Counted from the stretch's first letter, positions 25,369 to 35,091 are shown. The stretch is 64,000 nt of DNA from W0P28-013 sp964570565 (GCA_964570565.1 CAZMYT010000001.1:1-64000); one strand, 5' to 3'. The notes: generated from the sequence alone by a model not told the origin. Program-made: numbers and translations.

Positions 25369-26339
25369 AATACGCTTATATTTTATTCGGTTTTTTGTTG
25401 GTGCTTTGCGTTAGTTGCGAAACGCCTCAGAGCCAATTTGAAAATTCGGGTTCATTGTCCTATAATGGCGCGGCGTATGCCCTCAAGAGCGCACGCCTAA
25501 AGCATTATAAAGACACCACTACGGGCGACAACCGTTTTCAGTTAGTGCTGTGTTCATCTACCATGTCGTATTCTGACGAAAAGATGGATGGTTATGGCGA
25601 ATTACTCTGTATTACTATTGCTACTGAATCGGATCAATTAGTACCACGAACGTACGAGTCTAATTCTGGTCAGATTGTCCTGGCAGAATCTTATTTGTTA
25701 CATATTTCGAGTGATACAAAAGACACGGTGAAGACAGAATTTTCAACAGGTTCGTTGCAAGTATTGCAAAGTGAACATGGACAAAAATATACGTTTACAT
25801 TGGATAGTACCGTGCGTGTAACCGGTTCGTATGAAGGTTCTGTAACTTATAGTCACGATATTGATGGTGCCCAAGTAGGTTCGCTGGTTATTGGTGACTC
25901 TATTATTCCATTACAACGAGGTGATTTGATGTTTTGGGGATCTATTTTTGGATCTCAATTACACTATTACGAATTTTATTTCTATTCGTGTAATCTGCGT
26001 TATAATGATGCTGGAGCTATTAAACAAGGCGTGATGTTTGTGGTGGGGTTACAATCAGAAAATGGAACGTTACCCACGGAAGGAGTTTATCCAATTAGTC
26101 GCAAAAATGAGGCTCAAACGGCTCTTTATGGCCATAGAGATGGCAATGCTAACTGGGGCACGTATTGGATGGAGTATTTGTCGTCTGTGGCTCATCAAAA
26201 AGCTTATGTCATGCGCGACTCTGTGGCGTTTTCAAGAACTGATGATGTATATGAATTCAAATTTAATTGTACTGACCAATTAAATAATGCGATAACAGGA
26301 ACTTATCATAGTGATTTTAATTTGATGGATGTAAGATAA
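25365..26339 (+). CDS. Lipoprotein of unknown family
   Basis: A 324-residue protein with a lipoprotein signal (MKYAYILFGFLLVLCVSC, cysteine at 18, then ETPQSQFENS). The rest is beta-rich without any motif I recognise (GSLSYNGAAYALKSARLKHY ... TGTYHSDFNLMDVR). The start overlaps the nuclease stop as ATGA and its stop overlaps the mazG start as TAATG, so it is translated as part of the same mRNA. Such lipoproteins often accompany secreted T9SS enzymes, but no function follows from this. Confidence 0.7.
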   Translation: MKYAYILFGFLLVLCVSCETPQSQFENSGSLSYNGAAYALKSARLKHYKDTTTGDNRFQLVLCSSTMSYSDEKMDGYGELLCITIATESDQLVPRTYESNSGQIVLAESYLLHISSDTKDTVKTEFSTGSLQVLQSEHGQKYTFTLDSTVRVTGSYEGSVTYSHDIDGAQVGSLVIGDSIIPLQRGDLMFWGSIFGSQLHYYEFYFYSCNLRYNDAGAIKQGVMFVVGLQSENGTLPTEGVYPISRKNEAQTALYGHRDGNANWGTYWMEYLSSVAHQKAYVMRDSVAFSRTDDVYEFKFNCTDQLNNAITGTYHSDFNLMDVR

Positions 26340-27139
26340 TGACTATACAAAAGATGCATACAAGAGCTGAACAATTAGAATCGTTTTCGCGACTACTCGA
26401 TGTGATGAGTGAATTGCGTGAAAAATGTCCATGGGATAGAAAACAGACATTTGAGTCGCTACGCTGTAATACGATCGAAGAGGTTTACGAATTGGCTGAT
26501 GCCATTGCTAATAGTGACCTTAAAAATATCAGAAAAGAACTTGGCGATGTGTTATTGCATATTGTGTTTTACGCACAGATAGGAAGCGAAACTAACGACT
26601 TTGATATTAAAGATGTGTGCGATGGTTTGGTTGAAAAGCTCATTTATCGTCATCCACATATTTATGCCACTGCTGAAGCAGATACGCCAGAAGCCGTGAA
26701 ACAAAATTGGGAACAATTAAAACTTAAAGAGAAAGATGGTAATACCAGCGTGTTGAGTGGCGTTCCTGATGCTTTGCCAGCTTTGATTAAAGCGCACCGT
26801 ATTCAGGATAAAGCTCGTAGCGTTGGGTTCGATTGGGAAGAACGTGATCAGGTATGGGATAAAGTGAAAGAAGAGATTTCTGAATTTGAAGCGGAAGCCA
26901 AAATGGAACAGTCCGACGATTTGGAAGGCGAATTTGGCGATGTTTTATTTAGCTTGATAAATGCCGCACGGTTGTACAAAATCAACCCCGAGAATGCGTT
27001 AGAAAAAACCAATAAAAAATTTATTCGTCGTTTTAATTACCTCGAAGAGCGCACTATAAAACAAGGAAAAGATTTACGACAAATGAGTCTCGAAGAGATG
27101 GATGTTTTTTGGGACGAAGCCAAGTCGCTAGGTTTATAA
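26339..27139 (+). CDS. mazG: MazG nucleoside triphosphate pyrophosphohydrolase
   Basis: A 266-residue all-alpha enzyme that hydrolyses NTPs and (d)NTPs to NMP and PPi, cleaning nucleotide pools. It has two MazG folds; the first shows LREKCPWDRKQTFESLRCNTIEEVYELADAI and KELGDVLLHIVFYAQI (EExxE and ExxD metal residues), the second EISEFEAEAK and EGEFGDVLFSLIN. The frame opens at 26339, but the ATG at 26354 (MHTRAEQLESF) matches the usual start of the family better; both are plausible. It is the last gene of the cysS run. Confidence 0.95.
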   Translation: MTIQKMHTRAEQLESFSRLLDVMSELREKCPWDRKQTFESLRCNTIEEVYELADAIANSDLKNIRKELGDVLLHIVFYAQIGSETNDFDIKDVCDGLVEKLIYRHPHIYATAEADTPEAVKQNWEQLKLKEKDGNTSVLSGVPDALPALIKAHRIQDKARSVGFDWEERDQVWDKVKEEISEFEAEAKMEQSDDLEGEFGDVLFSLINAARLYKINPENALEKTNKKFIRRFNYLEERTIKQGKDLRQMSLEEMDVFWDEAKSLGL

Positions 27140-27144
27140 TTATC

Positions 27145-27178
27145 AAAAAAGGAGAATACGTTGGTATCCTCCTTTTTT
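27145..27178. terminator. Bidirectional terminator between mazG and the large T9SS protein
   Basis: Stem of about 15 bp (27145-27159 / 27164-27178) with one mismatch and loop GTTG. The A-run and T-run let it act in both directions. Confidence 0.85.
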
Positions 27179-27196
27179 GTGCTAGTTCGCTTCGTT

Positions 27197-30100
27197 TTAG
27201 CGAATGGTGCGTATAATTTGTGTTTGTCCTTTGTTTACTAATTTGATGTTATACACGCCTTGTATAGGTAATGTAAAGCTCAAAGTTTCAGTGTGCGTTG
27301 TGGATGTGTAAATAACTCGACCAATGGCATCGCTTATTTGAATAGAAGCCCCAACTGGTAAATTTTGCAGATTTAATGTGCCATCAGCCGACATTAAAGC
27401 TATCGGTTGTTGTTCATCAGCTACTGAATCGATGGCAGTGGTTATGCGTTGTTCTACACTGATAGCAAAACGCGCTTCGGTCAATCCTTTATTTGCCTGA
27501 AAACTGTATGGCGTCTGTGCGAGATTGGTGGTTGTACCAGTTGTGTTATCCACTAAGTAGACTCCATAATCGCTATTATTTACAACATTGATGGTGTATG
27601 TGCCAGCTATTGGTGCATAAAAACCAAGTGGAATATAAGAGGCGTCGCTTATTGGTAAAGCATTAAATGCCAATTTATATCCATTTGTTTTAGAATAAAG
27701 TTGAGGAATAGTCGCTGCGGCATACATCTTTTCTAAGTCGTGCCCAATCGTGTAATCGATGGTTTCGTTATCTCCAAGAATAACTTCCGTGTCGTCACTA
27801 CCATTTTTACCTGTTACGGTCAATTTTACTTCGTTGTTAATGCGTACAGCTGCTTTACGAGGTGCTTCTGCCGCGCCGCTTATTTGGAAGTCGAGTTTAC
27901 CCGTGGTATTTACTTGTACAAAGAAACAGCGGAATGGTTCTAATTTCTGTTCGTTGACCTTTTTCTGTTTATAGGTTTTTCCATCATTATTTGGAGCGGT
28001 GATGTATTGCACATTGTTGCCATTAATGGCTATCGTGGCGCTAGTTGTACTATTGCTGTTTAAAGGGCTGAGAAATGGTGTGCCAATTAGATTCCATCCT
28101 TTGTTGTTAGGTTTTACAGCATCGTATGCTGGGTCGCATCCGTAAGCGGTTACTTGGTAGTTGGTTTCTGCTAATTCGTCGGTCGATCGTAAATAACCAG
28201 GGAATTGAATTTCGCATTCGATGTTATTACCAAGCGCAATGATGTAACCTTTACCCGCTACAAGGCTATCGGTCATAGCTAATGCGCGCCAGTTATTGGT
28301 TTGTGGAGCAGTTCCTCGTTGTAAACCATTATATTCTTTTATCATCCAATCCGTGCCATAAACGCCTATAGGTTTACCGTTGCTCAGTTTGATATCTTGC
28401 ATGGCACAGGCGTATGGTAGCGAGAAGAAGAAATATTTACTATTATTCGTAATGCGTTTGATATGAATAATTTGTTGTGAACAACTAATTTTTCCTTGAT
28501 TATTTGTCAAATAGGCAGAGCTAATACTGTCGTCGATAGATTGGAGGTAAAAGTTACGTACCTTAAGTTCTTTATTTGCAGGGATGCGGATAGTAGCTCC
28601 TGATGTAACATATACATCGCGGAACGTTTTGGTGTCACTTCCTTTGCTTAATACCGCAGCACTCAATATTGTGATGTCGCACGTTGTACACGAGTCGGTA
28701 TCTATATTTATTTCACCAGTCGTTGAATCTCTCGAAATGATGATAGGTACTTTGTATGGTCGCTCAAAAAGTACGGCATCAGCGTTATCTTTCACCGTGA
28801 TTTTAATTTCTTTACACGATAATTTTGATAATGCATTAGGTTGTGTAAACTGGATTTCGTAGTTATTCGAAACAGCTTTAACAGAGGTTGGAATAAGCTG
28901 TCCGTGTTCGTCATACACGTAAATCGAGCCATTAATTTGGTTGTTGCTCAATAATAAAGTCGATTCTGATGTTACCTGAGGTTGTTCAATTGTGATAGCC
29001 GTAGCATAGCCGTTTAAGACAATAACATGCGATGTATTATCTGCATCACTAGCAATGGTTAGCGTGGCCGTATGAGCGCCTTCGGTTGTTGGAGCATAGG
29101 TAATCGCGATATCCCCACCAGCATTACTCAATGTGGTTTTGTTAATCGTAAACGTGTTATTACTATTGTTTGATAGTGTTGCCGTGATAGTTCCTATAAG
29201 ACCGCTGCTTGTAACCGAAACCAATTGTGTGGTGCTTGATCCAACGGCTGTTTTAAACACCTCGAGTGGAGATGTGTAAATTACTTTTGTTGTTACGCTG
29301 TCGATGGCTGATGTACAACCATAGTGATCGGATAATTGGAAATAGTAGGTCGTGGCAGGTGTTAAAGTGGCAATGGTGTAGTTATTGCCATTTACCGCAG
29401 CTTCTACCAAATTGATTCCTGATTCTGCTGTTCCTGTCCAATAACATAATGTGCCATTACCTGTCAAGGTACCACTCCAATGAATAGTGGTCGATTGGTC
29501 AGACGTATTTGTAAAATCTGTGATGGCGTACGATTGGCAATCAAACACCACGTAGGTTTTACTTACACTACCACTAGCCTTGTAATAAATTAAATCATTT
29601 GGTATCGCTATAGCGGTAATAGTAGTTGTGGTGGTGATTTCAAATGGCGCACTATAAACCAATGATGCGGCAGTTGGTATAGAACCATCGGTGGTATAGT
29701 AGATTGTGTGTGGTGTGGCATCGCTGCAAGCAATGGTTACAAATTTATTGGCATCGGCACGTACGCTATCGTTGTAGGTAGTACAAGCTATGCTGATTAC
29801 AGGATTTACTAACGCAATAGGTTTGATTACTGTGATGGTTTTAGTCACATCGGCAGCTGCTTCATAAATACCATTTCCTGCTTGTGAGGCAGTGATGCTC
29901 ACATTACCACTAGCTACCAACACCAATTTCCCATCTTCGATAGTCGCTATTGCTGGGTTGGATGTTGCATAGCTCACCGGTAAACCGCTTGTGGCAGTAG
30001 CCGTGAGTGTGAGCGGTGAATTTTCTGTGTCAATATTGATATCTTGATTCCACGTAATACTTTGTGCATGCTTTGTAACATGTGCTGTAACGGTTACTTG

Positions 30101-31930
30101 GGCCGAATTGACGCCATCCGAAAACGTTACAACATCTTCATAATTTCCTCCAATAGGAGCGTTGAGTGCAACATTGAATGTTTGCGTACCTTTGTCGCCA
30201 CAGCCTATTCCAAGTGTAGATGCTGAAGGTGAAAAACTGAATGCGTTTGAACTGTGGTTAACCATGAGTACATCGCTCAAGTTGGAGTAGTTAACTGTAA
30301 ACGAATTCGATGCTGAAGCACCAGCCTGCATGTCAAAGTTAATTGTCGATTTATTGACTTCTACATATTTGGCTAACGTGACTTTAATATCACGGAAATA
30401 TTTGTAACCCATAGCTCCTGTTACGGTGTAAAACTTCAGTTTGGTAGCTTTTCTATCGAGTTGAAACGGACCATAATGTGTATATGTGTCTTTGGTAGGG
30501 CATTGTGAAAACAGATCGACCCAAGAACCATTTACATACTGTGCCACTTTTAAATCACCTCCCCAAAATAATAAGAGATCAACGCATTTCGCATCAAAGG
30601 TAAGGTAGCCTGGTTCTCCTGTCAATGTATATTCTTTGCTGCTGACTGTTAATATATTGCTTTCGCCAGCATCTAATACAAGCGGATTACATGTTTGTCC
30701 ACTGGCAGATAATACGCGGGCGTTTAGTTGATACGTAGCTGGGGCATAATTACTATTCCCTGCTTGATAGGCGGTAATAACGACTTCGCCTTCAGCCACA
30801 GCAGTGAGTTGTGTGCCATTGAGTGTTACAAAACTCGTGGTAGACATACTATATGTGATTGGTAATCCAGTAGCTAATCCAGTGGTATTGTCCACGGCAT
30901 AAGCCGATAACGTCGCTACATCGCCTACGCGTAAACGTGATAAATCATCATTCCACACAATACGTTGCACTACTTTTTGTGTAACCTCAATAGCTTTTTG
31001 TGAAGTTACCGATTCCCAAACGCCGTTTCCTGCTTGTGTAGCCGTGATAGTAGCGGTGCCAGCTGTTTTAGCAACTAATTTTCCGTTTACGACTTCGATA
31101 ACCGCTGAATTACTAGATGTGTAGGTAACTGGCAAATTGGTGGAAGCCGAAGCGGCATCTGTAACCTCATCACCCTCAGAAATCACATCAATACCCGATT
31201 TCCAAGTGAGCGTTTGGGTGTATTTTTTTATGTTTATCGACACAGCAACAGAAGCCGTTTGTGCTGTGGCATTCGCGTTAGTCGCTACTATTGTGGCATT
31301 AGTCGCACCAGTTGCTGGAGAACTATTGCTGTAACCAACTGTAATTATTTGCGAACCATTAGATTGTGCATTGGCTGTAACCGCTGCAGGTGAAAAAGTA
31401 ACATACGGATTAGTACATGTAAGATTGTACGTGGTGGCTGTGGCAGCACTATTTGAATAGTGCAGTGTAAACGTTTTTGTACTAGGTTCATTACCTACAA
31501 ATATATCGCCTAAATTTAACGAAGTAGGATTGACTGATAGGGCTTTAGCGATAGAAAAAGTGAGATTACACTTCAGGTTACTGAACAAACATTTAGAAAA
31601 ATTAAATCTCAAATATTTTACATCAGGATTTAAATATAAAGTTGCTGACGTATTAAATCGTGTATATGAAGCGAGCTCCGAGAAATTCTGGCCATCTGTA
31701 GAGGCCAAAACTTTAAAAGTGGATTTACAAGTGGAATTATAAGTTCCACTTTCAGTCATGGAATAGCTTAAAATGCCTGGAATTCCATTAATTGGGACAT
31801 TGTAATTCTCATCACTTGAAAATGTACGAGTTTGATTTTGAATAAAATATTCTTCAGCCTGTATGGCTATGCTTATACATAAAAATGCCAATAGGACTAA
31901 TCCTTTGGTAACTAACCAATTATTTTTCAT
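27197..31930 (-). CDS. Large T9SS-secreted Ig-like surface protein
   Basis: A 1577-residue secreted protein. A signal peptide (residues 1-25) is followed by a beta-sandwich cap. A choice-of-anchor type domain follows (~130-230, VNPTSLNLGDIFVG), then a series of bacterial Ig-like domains with the phrase TAGTATITATQAGNG and its variants (AVAEGEVVITAYQAGNS, VASGNVSITASQAGNG). A chitobiase C-terminal-like domain (PHTIYYTTDGSIPTAASLVY) comes around residue 730-800, then an FN3-like unit and a second anchor-D-like domain (SPLEVFKTAVGSSTTQ). The C-terminal ~80 residues (LNLQNLPVGASIQISDAIGRVIY) are a T9SS sorting tail. It has no catalytic domain I recognise; an adhesin, matrix or carbohydrate-binding role is likely. 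It stands alone behind a TATCTTTG box (31987-31994). Confidence 0.88.
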   Translation of the reverse strand: MKNNWLVTKGLVLLAFLCISIAIQAEEYFIQNQTRTFSSDENYNVPINGIPGILSYSMTESGTYNSTCKSTFKVLASTDGQNFSELASYTRFNTSATLYLNPDVKYLRFNFSKCLFSNLKCNLTFSIAKALSVNPTSLNLGDIFVGNEPSTKTFTLHYSNSAATATTYNLTCTNPYVTFSPAAVTANAQSNGSQIITVGYSNSSPATGATNATIVATNANATAQTASVAVSINIKKYTQTLTWKSGIDVISEGDEVTDAASASTNLPVTYTSSNSAVIEVVNGKLVAKTAGTATITATQAGNGVWESVTSQKAIEVTQKVVQRIVWNDDLSRLRVGDVATLSAYAVDNTTGLATGLPITYSMSTTSFVTLNGTQLTAVAEGEVVITAYQAGNSNYAPATYQLNARVLSASGQTCNPLVLDAGESNILTVSSKEYTLTGEPGYLTFDAKCVDLLLFWGGDLKVAQYVNGSWVDLFSQCPTKDTYTHYGPFQLDRKATKLKFYTVTGAMGYKYFRDIKVTLAKYVEVNKSTINFDMQAGASASNSFTVNYSNLSDVLMVNHSSNAFSFSPSASTLGIGCGDKGTQTFNVALNAPIGGNYEDVVTFSDGVNSAQVTVTAHVTKHAQSITWNQDINIDTENSPLTLTATATSGLPVSYATSNPAIATIEDGKLVLVASGNVSITASQAGNGIYEAAADVTKTITVIKPIALVNPVISIACTTYNDSVRADANKFVTIACSDATPHTIYYTTDGSIPTAASLVYSAPFEITTTTTITAIAIPNDLIYYKASGSVSKTYVVFDCQSYAITDFTNTSDQSTTIHWSGTLTGNGTLCYWTGTAESGINLVEAAVNGNNYTIATLTPATTYYFQLSDHYGCTSAIDSVTTKVIYTSPLEVFKTAVGSSTTQLVSVTSSGLIGTITATLSNNSNNTFTINKTTLSNAGGDIAITYAPTTEGAHTATLTIASDADNTSHVIVLNGYATAITIEQPQVTSESTLLLSNNQINGSIYVYDEHGQLIPTSVKAVSNNYEIQFTQPNALSKLSCKEIKITVKDNADAVLFERPYKVPIIISRDSTTGEINIDTDSCTTCDITILSAAVLSKGSDTKTFRDVYVTSGATIRIPANKELKVRNFYLQSIDDSISSAYLTNNQGKISCSQQIIHIKRITNNSKYFFFSLPYACAMQDIKLSNGKPIGVYGTDWMIKEYNGLQRGTAPQTNNWRALAMTDSLVAGKGYIIALGNNIECEIQFPGYLRSTDELAETNYQVTAYGCDPAYDAVKPNNKGWNLIGTPFLSPLNSNSTTSATIAINGNNVQYITAPNNDGKTYKQKKVNEQKLEPFRCFFVQVNTTGKLDFQISGAAEAPRKAAVRINNEVKLTVTGKNGSDDTEVILGDNETIDYTIGHDLEKMYAAATIPQLYSKTNGYKLAFNALPISDASYIPLGFYAPIAGTYTINVVNNSDYGVYLVDNTTGTTTNLAQTPYSFQANKGLTEARFAISVEQRITTAIDSVADEQQPIALMSADGTLNLQNLPVGASIQISDAIGRVIYTSTTHTETLSFTLPIQGVYNIKLVNKGQTQIIRTIR

Positions 31931-31986
31931 ATGTCTTTAAAAACCTAATTTATACTGTGTTGATTCTCTCTGAGAAAAAATCGGCA

Positions 31987-31994
31987 CAAAGATA
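31987..31994 (-). promoter_or_regulatory. -7 box for the large surface protein
   Basis: TATCTTTG on the minus strand, 56 bp before the ATG. No clear -33 element. Confidence 0.55.
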
Positions 31995-32222
31995 GGTATA
32001 AATGTGCAATTATTTTATTTTGTAACATTTTTTAACCAAATTAGGGCTTTGATTTATAGTGCTTTAGTGCGTTTATGAATGTTCCTTAATCCTTGTTGCA
32101 ACTGGCTTTTTTGTCTTTTTTAATACTGTATCGGCTAGTTTTGTTTTGGTGTTGGTCACGCTATGTGATAGTGGTTTTACGTATCTTCCTGAATCTCTGT
32201 TGTTTATTGCTCAAAAATTGTT

Positions 32223-32258
32223 AATTTGTGCATTTAAATTGATAATTATGCACAAATT
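32223..32258. promoter_or_regulatory. Perfect 11-bp inverted repeat, candidate operator of the acyl-CoA ligase
   Basis: Arms AATTTGTGCAT (32223-32233) and ATGCACAAATT (32248-32258) with a 14-nt spacer. It ends 13 bp before the TAATTTTG -7 box (32272-32279), so it covers the -33 region where a repressor could block transcription. Confidence 0.55.
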
Positions 32259-32271
32259 CAAAAAAAATGAG

Positions 32272-32279
32272 TAATTTTG
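32272..32279 (+). promoter_or_regulatory. -7 box for the acyl-CoA ligase
   Basis: TAATTTTG (TAnnTTTG), 36 bp before the ATG at 32316. Confidence 0.55.
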
Positions 32280-32315
32280 TCCCGTAAATTTTGTACAATT
32301 AATACATTCTTCGAA

Positions 32316-33986
32316 ATGATAAAAGAAAATTTTATTCGACTATTTGAAAATAGTATAAAAGAGAATTGGGATGTTCCTGCTTTTACCGATTACATTGAAG
32401 AACACACGCTTACCTATGCAGAGGTAGGTACTGAAGTGGCTAAATTACATCTATTATTTGACACGATTGGTATCGAGAAAGGTACAAAAATATCGTTGAT
32501 AGGAAAAAATGGTACTAATTGGTGTGTAACGTACATTGCCGCCGTGACTTATGGTGCTGTTATTGTGCCTATTCTTCAGGATTTTAATCCAAACGATGTA
32601 CATCATATTGTAAATCATTCTGATTCTACATTGTTGTTTATTAGCGATAGTATTTGGGAAACGTTGGAAGAAGAAAAAGTGGCCGATTTGCGTGCGGTTT
32701 TTTCATTGAACGATTTCCGTTGCTTGCATCAAAAAGATGGTGAAGCGATCGTAAAAGCCACGAAAGCGTTGCCAAAAGCGTTCGAAAAACGCTATCCAAA
32801 TGGCTTTACGGCGGCCGACGTACTATATCCAACTATTCCTAATTCAGAGTTGGTTTGTATTAGTTATACGTCAGGAACTACAGGATTTAGCAAAGGCGTA
32901 ATGCTTACAGCTAATAATTTAGCAGGCAACATCGCATTTGGTGTTACTACAGGTTTACTTGGCAAAGGTGATCGCACGTTAGCCTTTTTACCATTAGCTC
33001 ATGCTTATGGTTGCGCGTTCGACTTCCTGACCTCATTTTGTGTGGGTGCACATACTACTTATCTAGGTAAAGTGCCATCACCAAAGATTTTATTAAAAGC
33101 ATTTGCAGAGGTGAAGCCAACGGTTATTTTTACAGTGCCGTTGATTATCGAGAAAATATATCGCAAACAGATTCAACCCATGCTCAATAGTCGCTCTATG
33201 CGTTGGGCATTGAGTATACCAGTGATTGACAGCACCATATTAGGCACTATTCGTAAAAAATTAAGTGCCGCATTTGGTGGTGAATTTAAAGAAGTGATTA
33301 TTGGTGGCGCGCCATTAAATCCAGAAGTGGAAGAGTTTTTCCATCGTATTGGATTTAAGTTTACCATTGGATACGGTATGACCGAATGTGCACCTTTAAT
33401 TAGTTATTCACCTTGGGAAGAATTTAAACTGACTTCTGTTGGTAAAATTCTACCAGGTATGGAAGTTAAAATTCTGTCAAAGGATCCGTACACCGAAGTG
33501 GGCGAAATTATGGTACGCGGCGAACATGTGATGATGGGTTACTACAAAAACGAAGAAGCTACCAAATTGGTACTTGAATCGGATGGTTGGATGCATACCG
33601 GTGATATGGGAACTATTGATGCTGACGGTCATATATATATCCGTGGTCGCAATAAGAGTATGTTGTTAAGCGCCTCTGGGCAAAACATTTATCCAGAAGA
33701 GATAGAAGCGAAGCTAAACAATATGCCGTTTGTAATGGAAAGTTTGATTATCGAAAATGCTGATAATAAATTGGTGGCGTTTATTTATCCCGACTATGAT
33801 GCTGTGGATGAAGCCAAAATTTCAGAAGAAGAATTGCAGTTGATTATGGATGAAAATCGTAAGAATTTGAATAAGATGGTTGCTTCTTACGAAAATGTGG
33901 TGGCGGTGCAGTTGTATCCTAATGAATTTGAAAAAACGCCGAAGAAAAGTATTAAACGTTATTTATACACCAATCTGCTTAAATAA
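32316..33986 (+). CDS. Long-chain fatty acid-CoA ligase (AMP-forming)
   Basis: A 556-residue member of the ANL adenylating family. The ATP loop is ISYTSGTTGFSKGVML; the A5 motif is GYGMTECAPLI; the hinge region reads DGWMHTGDMGTIDADGHIYIRGRNKSM. The C-terminal lysine region is KTPKKSIKRYLY. This pattern fits long-chain acyl-CoA synthetases, although medium-chain or other carboxylic acids cannot be excluded. I start at ATG 32316 (MIKENFIRLFE); an in-frame TTG at 32277 lies in the promoter. It stands alone, with an operator-like palindrome upstream. Confidence 0.9.
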   Translation: MIKENFIRLFENSIKENWDVPAFTDYIEEHTLTYAEVGTEVAKLHLLFDTIGIEKGTKISLIGKNGTNWCVTYIAAVTYGAVIVPILQDFNPNDVHHIVNHSDSTLLFISDSIWETLEEEKVADLRAVFSLNDFRCLHQKDGEAIVKATKALPKAFEKRYPNGFTAADVLYPTIPNSELVCISYTSGTTGFSKGVMLTANNLAGNIAFGVTTGLLGKGDRTLAFLPLAHAYGCAFDFLTSFCVGAHTTYLGKVPSPKILLKAFAEVKPTVIFTVPLIIEKIYRKQIQPMLNSRSMRWALSIPVIDSTILGTIRKKLSAAFGGEFKEVIIGGAPLNPEVEEFFHRIGFKFTIGYGMTECAPLISYSPWEEFKLTSVGKILPGMEVKILSKDPYTEVGEIMVRGEHVMMGYYKNEEATKLVLESDGWMHTGDMGTIDADGHIYIRGRNKSMLLSASGQNIYPEEIEAKLNNMPFVMESLIIENADNKLVAFIYPDYDAVDEAKISEEELQLIMDENRKNLNKMVASYENVVAVQLYPNEFEKTPKKSIKRYLYTNLLK

Positions 33987-34027
33987 GCGTTTAGTTATTC
34001 AAAAAAAGTTGTTGAACAGAACAAGGG

Positions 34028-34060
34028 AAAAAGGTTGCTAGAATTAGCAACCTTTTTTTT
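34028..34060. terminator. Bidirectional terminator after the acyl-CoA ligase
   Basis: Perfect 13-bp stem (34028-34040 / 34045-34057, core AAGGTTGCTA) with loop GAAT, A-run before and T-run after. It is shared with the convergent WYL regulator. Confidence 0.9.
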
Positions 34061-34076
34061 GTTGAAAAAATCAGAT

Positions 34077-34982
34077 TTAGTTCGATTTTTGGGCGAATGT
34101 GTGGATTCGTTTATCGATGTATGTTTGAAATTGCGGTGATTCGATAATTTGAATATCGTCATATAAACCTAATACAAAACGTCCCACGCCTTCGTAGCTA
34201 CACACTTCGGTTTGTAGTAGCCAAGTTTGGTTGTCTTGTTGTGTTAGAGTTTGTTCTGATAATGGATATTCTTCGCGCAATAAATTAGCCGCACGCATAC
34301 TCAATGTTAGTTTTATCGGCATTTTTTGACTGGACGCTATTCGAAAAATGTCAATATAGCCAGCATCGTGTTTTGCTTCGTGTTCCCACGCTTGTTCCGT
34401 GATACTCACTTCGCCAATGCGAGCCGTGTTAAATAGCTTATTAGTTTTTGACGCTGGCTCAAAACACCATACTTGTACCAAATTGGTGGTGAATTTAAAC
34501 GGTTCTACTACACGGTCTTGTACGCTGTTGCTGTTGGCCGATTGGTAATTGTGCAAAACGATTTGGCGCTTTGTGTTGATGGCTTCTGCCAACTTTTCCA
34601 CATTGTTTTTATGTTGCGGATGCACCGTAATATCGGCTAGCATTTTATGCTGATAGACGCTTGCGAGTTTCTTTTTGAGATTTTGTTTAATCAGATTGGT
34701 TTCGTCAATGCTTTCGATGGCACTTTTGAGAATGTACGCTTCTTCTTCCGAAAAGTGAATCAAGTCGCTAATATCTTTGAGTTGTTTCGATGCTTTGTCG
34801 ATACGAAAATAGTCGCCTTCGCGGTTAATCAGAAAACCAGCATCTCGAAACGTGTCGATGTACCTGTAAATGGTGCGCTCCGAAGTCTCAAGTCGTTGTG
34901 CTAGTTGCGGAATGGTGTACGTTGTATTTTCGATAAGCATCATCAAAATACGCAACAAACGTTCTAATTTGGGTTGGTCCAT
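34077..34982 (-). CDS. HTH-WYL family transcription regulator
   Basis: A 301-residue regulator. Residues ~1-60 form a winged helix-turn-helix (KLERLLRILMMLIENTTYTIPQLAQRLETSERTIYRYIDTFRDAGF). Residues ~130-215 are a WYL-like ligand domain in which the WYL triad is poorly conserved (VEPFKFTTNLVQVWCFEPAS). The C-terminal part (MPIKLTLSMRAANLLREEYP) matches the WYL C-terminal extension. Ligand unknown. A TAACTTTG -7 box lies at 35008-35015 on the minus strand. It is divergent from the HD hydrolase gene, with only 109 bp between. Confidence 0.88.
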   Translation of the reverse strand: MDQPKLERLLRILMMLIENTTYTIPQLAQRLETSERTIYRYIDTFRDAGFLINREGDYFRIDKASKQLKDISDLIHFSEEEAYILKSAIESIDETNLIKQNLKKKLASVYQHKMLADITVHPQHKNNVEKLAEAINTKRQIVLHNYQSANSNSVQDRVVEPFKFTTNLVQVWCFEPASKTNKLFNTARIGEVSITEQAWEHEAKHDAGYIDIFRIASSQKMPIKLTLSMRAANLLREEYPLSEQTLTQQDNQTWLLQTEVCSYEGVGRFVLGLYDDIQIIESPQFQTYIDKRIHTFAQKSN

Positions 34983-35007
34983 GTGTTTGAGTTGGAATGT
35001 GTGACTG

Positions 35008-35015
35008 CAAAGTTA
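35008..35015 (-). promoter_or_regulatory. -7 box for the WYL regulator
   Basis: TAACTTTG on the minus strand, 25 bp before the ATG. Confidence 0.5.
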
Positions 35016-35079
35016 AAACTATTTTACGATTATCTTTTAAAATATTGCGGTCATTCGATTTTGTCATGAATAACTTTTG

Positions 35080-35087
35080 TATTTTTG
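35080..35087 (+). promoter_or_regulatory. -7 box next to the HD hydrolase start (possible leaderless mRNA)
   Basis: TATTTTTG ends 4 bp before the ATG at 35092. If used, transcription would begin at or next to the start codon. A second box-like TAACTTTTG lies at 35071-35079. Confidence 0.45.
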
Positions 35088-35091
35088 TAGT

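Larger units (their letters stand above)
31931..32315. other. Divergent intergenic region (385 bp)
   Basis: Separates the large surface-protein gene (minus) and the acyl-CoA ligase (plus). It contains a -7 box for each side, a perfect inverted repeat (32223-32258) and otherwise AT-rich sequence. The stretch from about 32040 to 32215 shows no gene, no tRNA and no recognisable element. Confidence 0.6.
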
